Assembly (NCBI RefSeq): GCF_000003195.3
Contig: NC_012873.2
Span: forward strand, 25,269,317-25,333,316
Source: Sorghum bicolor
Taxonomy: Eukaryota; Streptophyta; Magnoliopsida; Poales; Poaceae
Direction: 5' to 3'
DNA length: 64,000 nt
Below, piece by piece: positions 1 through 11,867 of this stretch. The notes under the pieces are model-generated. The model saw nothing but the letters and a program-made list of their open reading frames with translations. It made no database searches and was not told the origin of the DNA. Position numbers and translations under genes: made by a program. The stretch's first letter is position 1, and every line of letters starts with the position of its first letter.

Positions 1-636
1 AATCTCAACGAACTGATTTATAACAAGCATAGAATCACCGAAGATTTCGACAGCATCGGCATGAATTTCCTTTAATAACTCTAATCCTTTGATTAGGGCT
101 TGGTACTTGGCCTGATTGTTTGTCGATGTAGCAACAATCGGCAAAGAAAACTCATATTTCTTTCCTCGGGGAGAAATCAACACTATACCGATACATGCCC
201 CTTGATCACAAGTAGATCCATCAAAGAAGAATGTCCAAGGAGCAATCTCCAAAGAACCCACCAAACCGCAATGTTGAGTAAGAAAATCGGCCATGACCTG
301 CCCCTTAACTGCCTTAGCCGATTCATAACATAAGTCAAATTCTGACAATGCCAGTATACATTTGCCGATTCGACCACCCATAATCAGCATCGACAATATG
401 TATCTGACCACGTCATCCTTGCATATGACAGTACATTCGGCCGATAGCAAATAATGCCTCAATTTAGTGCAAGAAAAGTATAGACACAAGCATAATTTCT
501 CAATAGCAGAATACCTTGTCTCAGCATCCACCAATATTCTACTTAAGTAATAAATTACACGTTCTTTCCCTTCAAATTCTTGAATGAGAGCTGAACCGAT
601 AACCGCATCATTTGTCGACAAATATAATCTAAAAAG
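1..636 (-). pseudogene. pol: Element A pol: RNase H plus second (archaeal-type) RNase H
   Basis: Reading from 636 leftwards, the frame encodes an RNase H with TNDAVIGSAL, then YYLSRIL and TRYSAIEK. A linker with GRIGKCILALSEFDL and KAVKGQVMADFLTQH follows. Next comes a second RNase H-like domain with FFDGSTCDQGACIGIVLISP and NNQAEYQALIKGLELL, including a conserved D in the first motif and the E of the QAEY motif. The frame is open to the window edge. It is offset by one base from the RT frame because of an extra T in the T run near 633-636, so the polyprotein cannot be read through. The family is Tat-like gypsy pol; the domain identification is confident. Confidence 0.85.
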
Positions 637-1003
637 GCTTTCCATGCTGAGGTGGAACCAATACTGGAGGATTTGCCAAATAATTCTTAATTTCATCCAA
701 AGCTAGTTGTTGCTCTTTTCCCCATACAAATTCCTGATTGGTTTTTAATTTAAGCAAAGGGTTGAAAGCTCGGATCTTACCCGACAAATTGGATATAAAC
801 CGTCTGATAAAATTAATTTTGCCGATCAATGACTGAAGCTTAGTTTTATCGGTAGGAGCAACTACTTTGTTGATTGCATCAATAGACGTCCTGCTAATTT
901 CAATCCCTCTCTGATGCACCATGAAACCCATAAACTGACCTACTGATACACTGAATGCACATTTATTAGGGTTCATCTTCAAACCATGCTTCCTTGTGAG
1001 TTC
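629..1003 (-). pseudogene. pol: Element A pol: RT thumb and connection (C-terminal part)
   Basis: This piece holds the end of the reverse transcriptase: RKHGLKMNPNKCAF, then GFMVHQRGIEIS, IGKINFIRRFISNLSGK and the TNQEFVWGKEQQLALDEIK connection motif. It stops at position 629 through a one-base frameshift into the RNase H block. Its upstream half lies at 2669-3462; the two were separated by the solo LTR at 1004-2668, which sits shortly after the LRKLLE helix. It would polymerise cDNA in the virus-like particle if intact. It is a dead fragment here. Confidence 0.85.
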
Positions 1004-2668
1004 TGTTGACGGTCCTTAAGTATGAAATTTAATTATCAAATAAACAAAGAAAAGGATCCAAATGAAATCAACATCCAGACTTAGGATTTTATCTGACAAA
1101 ATTCCACGAGTAATGGTGTTTGTCTATTTCTACAGGGGATTATCAGGAAATACGGAAGAAAGGCCCACACGTCGGGATTACATAGAGATATCAACGTGCC
1201 GCATAATTATCTTACATCTAGAAGACTCCAGAAGCCACGGGAAGGAAGCGGAGGCTGAACGGGGCCAGGCACTGGGCGCCCGCCCAGTTGACCTGGGTGC
1301 ACGCCCCCTGTTGGAGTCCAATCAGGACACTCTTTCAGGAAAGATCTCCACCGACCTAAAGGATCAAGGATAACCCGTTCAATCAATGTCGGTTTGATAC
1401 AACGGCTCATATTCACTTGAAGGGACTGTAAAACCAGACCCCCTGGCCCCTGGAGGAGGGAGCCTCTCAACCCTAATTCATTATTCTCAAGGGAGAAGAA
1501 GCCTCTGATCAAGATTAGAGCCACCACATCAATTAGACATCTAGATTAGCATAGCTACATAGGATTAGAACTAGAAGGAGTCAATCTTCGATTGGTTTCC
1601 AGATCTGTCAAAAGGATTCTTGGTAATTCTCTAATTGTGCTTCTAATTGTTCTTATAATCATCTTTGTTCTTCAATATTAAGAATATGACTTTGTTCTAC
1701 TTCAATATATTGCTTATGACTTTGCTCTACTTGTTTATATTCAAGATTATATTGTTCTTAGTTTATCATAGTTATATACTTGGCTTAGTTAGATTGGATC
1801 TATATACATGTTTAGGATCGTATAGCGTTTATCCATCGGATCCATGGGTAAATGATAGATATTGTGTAGGCGTGGTGCTTATACCATATTTATCTGCGAT
1901 TGTACCCAATATGCCAGATCGTGGGGTAGTTCGTGATAGTGACAGCTTCATTGGTTCTTATATAGTCCCCCTCTCGTGTATTGGGCTGGCAGAGCAACAT
2001 TATTACAAGGGAGTGATTGCTATGTTTCTCATTTACCTTGATAATATCACTATGCATGGGCGAAGTCTTGTCTCGCAATGATTGCTAAGTATGCTTGCAC
2101 TAACTATGATAATGCTAGACTATATAATTGAGAATAACTTAGGAAATATTCTTGTAGTTCGTTCTAATTCCATGCTAATGACTTTCTAGAGTATCTAATT
2201 GAGGTGCTTATCATATTTATTATGTGGCTAAGTTATGCTGATCAGATTAATTATCTTTGTCACTATTCATTACTTCATATATCTTTTATGTGACACTTAT
2301 CCCTGTATGAAAGAATTAGATAAATGTTCTCAATTATATATGCAATGATAGATACTCAATCTCATATTCTATTCTGTAATCAATATTGATGATTGCTAAT
2401 TCCTTCCCAGTGGTAAAAATATAAATAACGGTACCTGGAATACTTCCTGGTTAAAATGCTACATCGGTATTAATTTGTGCGCTTGTAGATCCCATTCATT
2501 ATTTATTTAGAAGAGCAATTGCATATTTCAATACCACGTCTCTCATGTCATGCTGGGGATGACAACTTGGCTTAAGTGGTATGAGCGATAGGTTTGGCAT
2601 TTTTGGCACCGTTATCAGATTTAGAAAACTAAGTCTACTTTTGGTGATGATGTTAAGAATACTCAACA
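1004..2668 (+). repeat. Solo Athila-like LTR inserted in the RT of element A
   Basis: Begins TGTTGACGGTCCTTAAGT and ends AATACTCAACA, matching the LTR ends of elements B1 and B2 (start TGTTGACGGTCC, end ATATCAACA). Positions 1004-1500 align well with those LTRs, including the CCACCGACCTAAAGGAT and CCCTGGCCCCTGGAGGAGG blocks. The segment with GTGGTAAAAATATAAAT near 2413 aligns with their distal part. At 1665 bases it is longer than the B1 LTRs (about 1380), with a diverged middle. No internal region follows, so it is a solo LTR left by LTR-LTR recombination. Flanks are AGTTC (999-1003) and CATTC (2669-2673), an imperfect target duplication at best. The TATA box found in the sister LTRs is mutated here. 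Confidence 0.75.
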
Positions 2669-3462
2669 CATTCCAGTAGTTTTCTCAAATCGGCTAGATG
2701 TTTTATGAAATCCCCAGACTTAACCACGACATCATCAATATAGATCTCTACCAACTTGCCGATAAACTTAAGGAAAATAAAATTCATGGCCCTCTGATAA
2801 GTAGCACCAGCATTTTTCAAGCCAAAAGTCATGACTATCCATTCCAATAACCCAACATGGCCAGGACATCTTAATGCAGTCTTGGGAATATCCCCTTCAG
2901 CCATGAATATTTGATTGTACCCTGCATTGCCATCCATGAAACTAATAATCTGATGCCCAGCTGCAGCAACAACCAACAAATCGGCAACTGGCATCGGATA
3001 ACCATCCATCGGCGTAGCTTTGTCGAGATTTCTAAAATCAATGCATACACGAAGCTTTCCATTCTTTTTGTAGACAGGAACAACATTGGAAATTCATTCA
3101 GCATACCGACTTTGCTGAATGAACTTAGCTTCAATGTGTTTGGTTATTTCTGCCTTAATATCAGGAAGAATATTAGGGTTACATCGACGCACTGGTTGTT
3201 GATGTGGCCGAAACCCAGACTTAATAGGTAACTGATGCTCAACAATCGATCGGTCTAATCCAAGCATCTCAGTATAATCCCAAGCAAAGCAATCTTTATA
3301 TTCCTTTAATAAATCGGTTATTTGCCGCTTACATTCGGAATCCAACTTAGCACTAATAAAAGTAGGTCTTGGCTTGTCACCAATACCTATGTCTACTTCT
3401 ATTAAATCATCAGTTGATGTAAATCCCTGTCCTAACTTTCCATCATCGGCGAACCTATCCAT
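2669..3462 (-). pseudogene. pol: Element A pol: pre-RT region and RT fingers/palm
   Basis: From 3462 leftwards the frame has a pre-RT region (LKEYKDCFAWDYTEMLGLD, VEHQLPIK) and the RT entry motif FIQQSRYAE. An in-frame TGA follows at 3094-3096. The RT core then shows VPVYKKNGK, ATPMDGYPMP, SFMDGNAGYNQI, MTFGLKNAGATYQR and the catalytic YIDDVV. Related RTs usually have tryptophan after RYAE, so the stop is probably TGG to TGA. The catalytic aspartates are still present. It ends at the solo LTR at 2668. Confidence 0.87.
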
Positions 3463-3494
3463 TAAAACTCTTCATCGGAACTGACTGCTTGGAT

Positions 3495-4285
3495 CTATGG
3501 AATCTCGTAATCGGCAACCTTGAGGAACTCTTTCTCCCAAGCTTCCCCTGATAGGCACCTGGTTCGCTCATAAGTATCTGATTCTACCGATGCAATGATG
3601 TAGGAAGAATCCCTAGGAACAACTTCAATTTTGTCGCCTACCCATTGACAAGGCACTGATGCATCGTAGAAGTAATACAACAGTTGGCATGAATCCAATC
3701 TCTCCCCAACAGTAGATTGTATGCGCCTTTACCATTGATGACAAAGAAAGTTGTCGGCAAGGTCTTGTTATTGATGGTCAATTCAACACATATAGCTCCT
3801 TTAGCTGGAGACACATTACCTTCAAAATATTTCAACACCATATCGGTCTTGGTTAAATCCTGATCTCCTTTACCAAGCTTCTGATACATTACATATGGTA
3901 TGATGTTAATTGCAGCTCCTCCATCAATAAGTATTTTGGAAACCGGCTGCCCATCAACCCTGCCTTTAACAAATAAAGCTTTCTCAAAAATAGCTGTTAT
4001 CGGATCAAGTGCCAACTGAGCGAGACTTATTACCTCATCATCACTAAATGGCGCAAGAAAATCCATCAGCAGCATAAACACCATGTTGACATCTGCCGAT
4101 GGTCCTTTCCTTTTGCGGTCCAACTGCTGCAGATCTTCAGACTTAGAAGAATTTTCTTCTCTATATAGATCTTCTTGACGCTCCCATTGCATCCTCCTTC
4201 TCTGCGTCGTTGTTAATCCCTCTGGGCACCATTGGGGAAGTTTTGTCTTCCATACTGGCTGATAGCGAACCTCATTTGATTCCAC
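3495..4285 (-). pseudogene. pol: Element A protease region
   Basis: The frame from 4285 leftwards carries an aspartic protease with the active-site motif KILIDGGAAINIIPY, preceded by FVKGRVDGQPVS and followed by LPTTFFVINGKGAYNLLLGRDWIH. The ILIDGG form and the LLLGRDWIH strand are typical of plant gypsy retropepsins. The frame breaks near 3660-3700, after HANCC, and resumes as MDSCQLLYY to VADYEIP at 3495. The upstream end (MESNEVRYQPVWKTK) is the gag/protease linker. In an intact element it would cut the Gag-Pol polyprotein. Confidence 0.82.
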
Positions 4286-5890
4286 TCAATGAATGTTCGA
4301 ATCCCTACAGAATATGAATTCATCAGGAACCCATGCATTTGCCGTCTCTTCAAGTTCCTCCTGATTTCTCAGAAAATGACCGACACGCCTACCAAGCCTG
4401 TCGTGTATGTTAAGCCTGCCCCCCAACCGACTATGCACCGATGTTCTCCCCCTGATCGATTCATTGAAATGTCGATCATTATTCTAAAATCCTCGGTCTG
4501 ACCAATCATACCGACGATAACCGTTGCATTCGGGACAATCCTACACAGTCGACAATTTGATATTTCGTTCCCAGCAGTGAACAAAGAACGGGCAGTCCCA
4601 ATGATCTCTGTGCTGATTCCATTCCTATCGACGCCTTTCCTCCTCTTGATGTTGAACCTCTTGCTGACTGTGATACCGATCTTTGTGTTGTTGCCACGTT
4701 TCCCGATGTCATCTATGGGTGATTACAACACCAGATCGAGGAGGTCGACCAGAACTACCACCTTCCCTTATCAAACCTTTTCCCTTGGCGTCATCGGTAG
4801 TCACTTGATGCTTGGAATCTACCGATGCATTCTTTTCAGCTGTTTCTGACGTTAAGACCTTAGTCTTACCTTTGACATCCAACATATTTGTGGGAAAGGG
4901 ATTTTGATCAATCTTCATTGGCTTCTGAGTTTTGGAGCTATCAAATTTTATTCTCCCAGATTCTATAGCTGGTTGCAATTGTTGCCTAAACACTTTGCAT
5001 CGATTTGTGTTGTGTGACATCACATTATGCCATTTACAATACTTGATTTTCTTTAGCTCTTCTGCCGATGGGATCACATGATTAGGTGACAATTTAATCT
5101 ACCCTTCCTGAAGCAAGAAATCAAATATCCTATTAGCTTTGGTGATATCAAAAGCAAACTTTTCTGGTTCTTTCTGGCCAAAAGAACAAGACATCAGATT
5201 TTTGTTCATTACCCATTCTGCTAAGCCGATGACTGGTTCTTCATCAGAATCAGAACTCTCTCCTTCATCAACAAATGATACTTTATTATTCCAAGCCTTT
5301 CTTGGTTCAAAAGCTTTGATGTCTTGATCAGAAATCCTCTGCGCCAAATGAATTAAACTTTCAAATTCTTGAGAATCATATTTATCTTTGATATGTGGCG
5401 ACAATCCCTAGAAAGCCAAATCGGCTAACTACCAATCATCCAGAACCAGACTGTAACACTAGTTCTTTACGTCTCGCAGCCTCTGCACAAAGCTTCCCAC
5501 CGATTCATCATTACGTTGTCTCAGTCTCACTAAATCGGTAATCGTTTTCTCAGGAACTCCAGAAAAGAAATATTTATGAAATTGCTTCTCTAGATCGGTC
5601 CAAGTAATAACTGAGTTTGGAGGCAACAAAATAAACCAGGTAAACACTGATCCTGATATAGATGATGAAAATAAACGAACTCTTAATTCATCTCTGTTAG
5701 CAGCTTCTCCACATTGAATGATGAACCGATTGAGGTGTTCCATGGTTGATGTGTCATCTTGTCTAGAGAACTTAGTGAAATCAGGTACCTTGTACTGATT
5801 TGGGAGTGGAATCAAATCATATGCAGGAGGATACGGTGTCCGATAAGAATAAGTGTTAACCTTGGGTTTTATTCCAAACTGATCCCTCAT
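4286..5890 (-). pseudogene. gag: Element A gag: capsid and zinc knuckles
   Basis: From 5890 leftwards the Retrotrans_gag capsid region is recognisable: YKVPDFTKFSRQDDTSTMEH, RLFSSSISGSVFTWF and WTDLEKQFHKYFFSG, then LVRLRQRNDESVGSFVQRLRD. After several stops come LSPHIKDKYDSQEFESL, a zinc-knuckle-like CKWHNVMSHNTNRC near 5030 and a second CPEC motif near 4535. In-frame TAG codons lie at 5459, 5429, 5408 and 5099 (lowest coordinate of each). All four fall where related proteins have glutamine, so each looks like CAG to TAG. Capsid assembly and RNA packaging would be the role. The protein is not expressible as it stands. Confidence 0.85.
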
Positions 5891-6557
5891 AACTTCTGCT
5901 ATCTTATCGGCCCAATAGGCATCGACATCCTACCGATGTACGGGTTGGACTTCTGGCACCTGCTGATAAGCTTCCACGTGTCTGTGAGGTACACGGTCTC
6001 TAGGAAACATCACATTAGCCATAGCTTGCCGATCACCGATCTGCTGAGCAAGATTCATTGGCTGATTTACCGGCCCCTGATTCTAAAAACTGACCTGCAT
6101 CTGCCCTTGTTGAAAACCTACAGCCTGATGATTCTCTTGTGTTGCATGTGGAAAGACCAACTGCCCTTTCCAACCACTATTGGCGTTCATCGTCACAGGT
6201 CATGCTGGTGGCTGATAATTAGTTATTATGGCTGGGTTAACATAACCTGTCCGAGTCATAAACCTCTTTTGAGTCGGTAATGGATTTGCTGATGAGTTTG
6301 GAATAAGCATCTAGAATGTGGGCGCTTGAAAAATCCTAGTAACAGGTCTTGCAGTAGTAGTTGGAGTCATCGGCGAAACTGGAGGTGCCGATGTCATAGG
6401 AGCCTTCCCCGCTAAGTCAGTTGCTTGAGATGTTCCAGAACTATTTGCAAAAAGTTCTAGGGCATACCATATCCCCACCAGTTGGGAGGAACTTGACAGT
6501 TCTAAAATACAGACCCAGACATAGCAGATGCCGATAGATCTATGTTGAGTTGGACTT
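5891..6557 (-). pseudogene. gag: Element A gag: degenerate proline/glutamine-rich middle
   Basis: Between the capsid region and the Y1 insertion the minus strand has no ORF of useful length, but all frames keep fragments rich in Q, P, H and T, as in the linker of related Tat-like Gag proteins. The block joins across Y1 to the gag N-terminus at 43677-44133. It carries multiple stops and probably indels. The Y1 target duplication (GACTT) lies at 6553-6557. Confidence 0.55.
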
Positions 6558-9500
6558 TGTACCAGAACCGCCCAAATTATAAGAGATTAAGCTTGATAGC
6601 GACCATTTGCACAGTTAACTTGCTAAGCCTAAGCCCATATAATCCCGGTAGTCCGTGAAATCTCGAAGGATTTCAAACCACATTAGTACATACAGCCAAG
6701 ATCGTAATAAGTCCAACCATCACCATCCACAAATACATTCAGTTCGCAACATTCAGAGATTACATCGGAGTTCAAATATAGTTATTACAAACCAAATTCA
6801 AGAGAAGCATTTCAGTTTTAAGATAACACACACACATAGTCGGATACAGTGCCATAGTTTGGTCATTCCCACAATAGCAAAAGAAGAGGTAGAGTGACCA
6901 TCGCCCTTGGTCTAGTCATCACCCATTGCTGGGTACAAGCAGTGAATGCAATACCCATAATACATCTGCCCATCCGCAAAAACAACATGGGAATAGAACC
7001 CTGAGTACGAGAATGTACTCAGCTAGACTTACCCGTCATAAACCAAAAATAAAAGACTCTTCAAGGATTATGAAGGCTGTATTGTGGGGTAGCTGAACCC
7101 TTTTTGCGTAAAAACATTAACCATCTAGAAGTATATCCTAACATCCCCTTTTCCTTTATTTAGCTCAAGTTAGGTATTAATACCTACCATCTAGATTTGC
7201 ACCTGTACTATTGCAAACAATTTGTTGTGATATGATAATACCTTATCATAGCATTCACAGTTCATCACTTATCATAACCCAAGAGTTTCATAGTCCTTAC
7301 TAGGAGGACAGGGCTCATGTCAAGTGCTCACTATCCAGGAGCGGTGGCGATTCGAATCAATTTCTAACCAGTTGGCGAGTTTATTCCCCACACAAACCAC
7401 AGTCACTGATCAAGTGAGCTACAGATCACTATATTACACTATACAGGACCAATTCGTGGGTTCGACAGGCACCGCACATATCCGAGGACCATTTCGGCGA
7501 CCGAGGTATCCAAGGTATACCAAGGTTGCGCACCGCGCCCTCATCGTTCTCCTCAACCAACACCAATACAACGCGTACATCCGGTCGATTCCCGGCCCGG
7601 ATAGTGTTCAGGCTTCGCGGTCAGAACGACTTATCCTTCCAGCTAAGTGTGGGGCATACATTCAACATGACAAGAGGGCCGTCAACGATCGGTCCTTAAT
7701 CGACACAGGTAGGGGCACTACGGTCAACACCACCATAAGACCCTGCTCGGTCTCAAATTCATTCCCACACTTGGTTACTTTTCACCATAGCATTGACACC
7801 TAATGATTCAGGTATCCACCTATATCTCGCAGGTGACAGGAAATCACCCGACTTCTACCGTGCTAAGCAAGCTAAGCATAGACTCCGAGCCTATCTACTT
7901 AGGACAAGGTAGATAAACAGGTGGTGATAACAAGGAGTAAAAATGCATCAACGGTATCAAGCAACTCCTATCACTTAATGCAACATAGTAAAAACAACCA
8001 TGATATAACAAATTAAGTTAGCGAGAATAGGGAGACTTAGAATGCTCCGGGGCTTGCCTCTCTCGAAGGTGCTAGGCCTGTGGTCCGGGCACTACCGTAG
8101 ATCCCCTTCCGGCTCTGGTCCTTCCAGATGTTCCTGCTCCTGTGTCTCCTCCTGCTCCTCAGGTCCCACCTCATTCTCGTGTGAGCCTGTATGATGCATG
8201 TGTGCTCATGAGTGGAGTGCAAGATGCCTGAGGCGCAATTCTTATGCAAATTAGGACAAGATGATCATGACATGGTATATAGATGAAATAGGAAACTATT
8301 TGTACAAGGTAGTCAACATCATCCAAGAACAAGTAACTAAAGTAAAGCATCTATTGCATTCTCTTATACATGTTATTATTAACCAGCGAGCTACCCTGAT
8401 GCTTCAAAGATACACCAAACACATTGCATTCTATTCAGCTCATGTATAACAAGGGTTTAATTAATTAATTTATTATTTAACCTATAACAGTAGCCTATAC
8501 TTCTGTGCTTCAATAAATTCTACAAAAATTACAGTAGGTTACTGGTTACTTATAAAGTTCATCACCAAATTTTTATAACATTTGGGCTGGTAACATGGCC
8601 CACACAAAAATAAAAAATTTATTAGCATAATTAAGTATAAATACCCTACTGGTGATAAAGCGTCAAACAACAGATTTTTTATTTTTTATAATTTGCTTCT
8701 TAACATTATAGAAATGTCCACAAAAATTTCTAGATTAATTTCACGATCCAATCATTTATTAAAAATCATAAACCACTGCTATGAAAGCATTTAAATCATT
8801 ATAAATTAATTTATACAACAAATATTGTGCTACATATTTTTTCGAGAGACTACACATCCATGCAAAGCTAACAAAACAAGAATAACACTTTTTTGAGTTG
8901 TATTCTATTTACTATGCATTTTCTAAATAACAGCAAAAGCATGGAATAAATATTTTTACACAGAAAAGTTGTACAAACATAACATGCATAGGCACCAGAT
9001 TGTATATCTTGATTAATAGAATATGTCAAACTTTATTTCAACATTTCTGGAGCTATAGATCTCAAGATATGGATTTAGTACGATTTAAATCATTTCTGAG
9101 AAATCATTTTCTGAAAATCCATTTCAAATCAGCCCTGAGTTCGGCTACGTGCATCCGGTGCAGTGCACCTGCCCTCAACGCGAGCAATCGACAGGTGGGC
9201 CACGGGTCCCACGCGTCAGCCACCGCAGAAGGGGGAAAGAACTCCGGCGAGCCGGAGCTCACGGCCGGTGACCTCTTTCGACGAACCGAGTACTCCTACG
9301 CGTTCTACTGCTCAAGGCGAACCCGATGAGCCCCTATGTGCGACCTAGGACGGACCGAGCGAGCTTGCTGCCGGCCATGGTGGAACGGTGGCGCTGCTCA
9401 CCGTCGGCCCAAGGCGCTGGCCCGGCAGAGCGCGATTGGGAGGGTTTGGTAGCTTCGCGGTGCAGAGGCAAGCGAGATGCGCTAGCTAGGAGGCACAGAA

Positions 9501-10483
9501 AGGCACGGTGGCCACACGCGCAGCGACGGCGCTCTCGCCTGAGAAGAAGGCGAGGGCGAGCAGGGTCTCACCATGCGTTACCAGGCGCTTGGAGGCGTGT
9601 CCCGCAACGGCGAAGCGATAGCGGAGCTCGGGGAAGGAGGAATCGAAGAATGGCGCGCGCGTAGAGGAAGAACGGCCAGAGCGGAGCTCGGTGCTCCAAT
9701 GGCGACGATGGTGCGGTGTGCGCACAGAGCGGATGCGAGAGAGCGAGGAGGCGCGCGCACGGAGTGGAGGAGGGAGTGGCGGGTGCACTGGCGCGGTCCA
9801 CGGGCGGAGGGGGGGTCGTGGCGTCGGCGGGCGCACATGCCGGCCACGACGAGCCGCTGGCCTGACACGGTCGGGCGCGCGTGACGCGGCCGTGTCCAAG
9901 CGCGGGAGGAGGGAGGGGACACGGGTGCAGGGAGGCCGGGCCGGCTTCGCTAGCTGGGCCGGTTGGTTGGCGCCAGCCCGTCAGTGAACAACCCCCTCTT
10001 CCATTTTTCTTTAAATTCTTTTTCCCAAAAGCTTAAATGCAACTTTTGAAGCCCTTGTAAAGTTTTTCAGGAGTTGAGGTAAAAAGAAAAAATGTTCCCC
10101 ACAAAATACTCTACGACTTTGTTTTAAGGTGCAAGTCCAAATTCTAAACAGAATTTGAATCACAAATTAAAACTAGTGTTAGGTCTGTAAATAAATCTAT
10201 TTTGGAAAATCTGTATAAAATCTATTTCTCAAATCCTAGAGCTCGAAAAATGTCACAAAATTATTTTTAATTCTTCTAAAGCATAATTCAATTTATTTTG
10301 GTCACCACAAGCATTTTTGAAGTAAGCATACTAATTTATTATACTTAAATTCATTTAAATCAAGCGCATAAAATCACACTTAAAATGCTACTTATGCTCA
10401 TGTGATGCTTTGCTTATGCTTGATGAGGGTGCTTATGAGTAGTGTATGAGACTAAGTGCATGCTTAACACCTAGGGTGTTACA
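6558..10483 (-). repeat. Y1 3' LTR (3.9 kb)
   Basis: Starts TGTACCAGAACCGCCC on the plus strand (TGTAACAG in the other copies) and ends CACCTAGGGTGTTACA. In element orientation it therefore begins TGTAACACCCTAGGTG and ends CTGGTACA. It aligns along its whole length with 39749-43676 and, with more divergence, with the two Y2 LTRs. The LTR is AT-rich except for a GC-rich block at about 9130-9985. Plus-strand ORFs inside it (for example 7324-7803) are not kept in frame in the other copies, so no gene is called. Confidence 0.9.
9130..9985. other. GC-rich island within the Y1 3' LTR
   Basis: Around 850 bases of strongly GC- and CpG-rich sequence inside an otherwise AT-rich LTR. Equivalent blocks occur in the other three Y LTRs (about 16230-17060, 26700-27570 and 42320-43190). 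Long ORFs on both strands are a by-product of composition: aligned copies change frame between shared segments, for example between the VRPAA and HASKRLVTHGE blocks. It could be a promoter or leader CpG island, or an old captured host gene fragment; the sequence alone does not decide. Confidence 0.6.
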
Positions 10484-10497
10484 GCCCTTCCTCCTTA
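10484..10497 (-). promoter_or_regulatory. Y1 polypurine tract
   Basis: The plus strand reads GCCCTTCCTCCTTA directly beside the LTR end, so the element strand reads TAAGGAGGAAGGGC just before TGTAACACCC. A purine-rich run at this spot primes plus-strand cDNA in LTR elements. Y2 has the same structure at 17547-17561 (GCCCTTCCCCCCTTA). Confidence 0.75.
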
Positions 10498-11795
10498 GGG
10501 AAATCTCGTCTTGAGATTTTGGGTTACTAACCATTTCTTATGAAATTTTGGGTAAACTGTTTTTAGGTAATCCTCTGTTTCCCAAGTGCCGTCTCTATCA
10601 TCATGATGACTCCACACTACCTTGTAGATTTTGACAACTCTATTTCTGGTTACTCGCTCCTTGATATATACTATACCCACTGGTTGTTCTTTATATTCCA
10701 AATCTGCCTTTATCTTGATTCCCCAAGGTTCAACCCTTTGTTCGGGTACCTTCACACACTTTCTTAGCTGGGATACATGAAAAACTAGAAAGATCGAGCT
10801 CAACTCTTCAGGTAACTGGATTTTGTAGGCCACTGGGCCTTTCCGTTCTATTACCTGATACGGTCCCACGTACCTAGGGGCAAGCTTACTTTAAACTCTG
10901 AAGCGTTGAACTTTCTTCATCGGCGTAACCTTGAGGTAAACATAGTCACCCACATTAAACTCAAGCGGCCTTCTTCTCTTGTCGGCATAGCTTTTCTGTC
11001 ATGATTGTGCGGCTTTCATATGTTGTTGTATGATCTGTACCTTCTTTTCGGTGTCATTGATGAAGTCAATACCATAGTATCTCCTCTCGCTAGGTTCGCC
11101 CAGTTTAATGGAGTCCTGCACTTTCGACCATACAAAGCTTCAAACGGAGCCATCTTGATACTCTCTTGATAGCTATTGTTGTAAGAGAATTCAGCCAAAG
11201 GTAACCATGCTTCCCAAGATCCTTTTGAATATAACACACAAGCTCTCAGCATATCTTCTAGCACTTGATTGAGCCTCTCCGTTTGACCCAAAGTTTGAGG
11301 ATGATACACTGTACTTCTCACGAGACTAGTCCCCAAACTTTTGTGCATCTGTTCCTAGAAGTGAGTGGTGAACTGCGGACCTCTGTCTGATACGATAGTT
11401 TTGGGAATACCATGCAGCTTGACAATCTCCGTGAGGTACAAGTCAGCATACGCGGGAGGTGTGTAGCGAGTCTTAACTAGGATGAAATGAGCCGATTTGG
11501 TCAACCGATCTATGATTACCCATATCGAGTCATTCCCTTTCCGCGTACTCGGCAGTCCTGTGATGAAGTCCATACTAACCTATTCCCACTTCCACTGTGG
11601 AACTGAGAGCGGTTGCAACAACCCTGCGGGTTTCATGTGTATAGCTTTGACTCGACAATACGTGTCACATCGGGCCACATATGCTGCTATTTCTTTCTTC
11701 ATTTTGGTCCACCAAAAGTGAGACTTCAGATCTTGATACATTTTACTACTCTCAGGATGGATGGAAAGCTTTGAAAGATGTGCTTCATCCATGAT
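10495..11795 (-). pseudogene. pol: Y1 integrase with chromodomain
   Basis: Pieces run 11792-11580, 11573-11355, 11348-11016 and 10869-10495. The zinc-binding part has H and H (AHLSKLSIHPE) then CDTYC. The core has MDFITGLP, SDRGPQFTTHF and [12 protein letters not shown], which supply the D, D and E. The C-terminal part has MGPYQVIERKGPVAYKIQLP, FHVSQLRKCVK and a chromodomain (EQPVGIV, VVKIYKVVWSHHDD, TWETEDYL). The chromodomain places it in the Tekay/Del chromoviruses, whose integrases are thought to target methylated H3K9 chromatin. In-frame stops separate the pieces: TAG at 11580 and near 11352, and TAA before SKLAPRY near 10893. Confidence 0.88.
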
Positions 11796-11867
11796 TCAAT
11801 TCTTTAGCTCCCGATTTTTTGGAACTACTAATCGATGCTGAAACCAAAGCACCCCTTTCTCATTCAC

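Noticed and set aside
1207..1527. 106-codon minus ORF in the solo LTR
   Set aside because: Overlaps conserved LTR regulatory sequence and lacks a counterpart in the B1 and B2 LTRs.
1665..2081. 138-codon hydrophobic plus-strand ORF in the solo LTR
   Set aside because: Lies in AT-rich LTR sequence, absent from the sister LTRs; chance ORF.
7324..7803. 159-codon plus-strand ORF inside the Y1 3' LTR, with relatives at 14522-14843, 25076-25380 and 40794-41108
   Set aside because: Aligned LTR copies break it into different frames, so it is LTR sequence without coding constraint.
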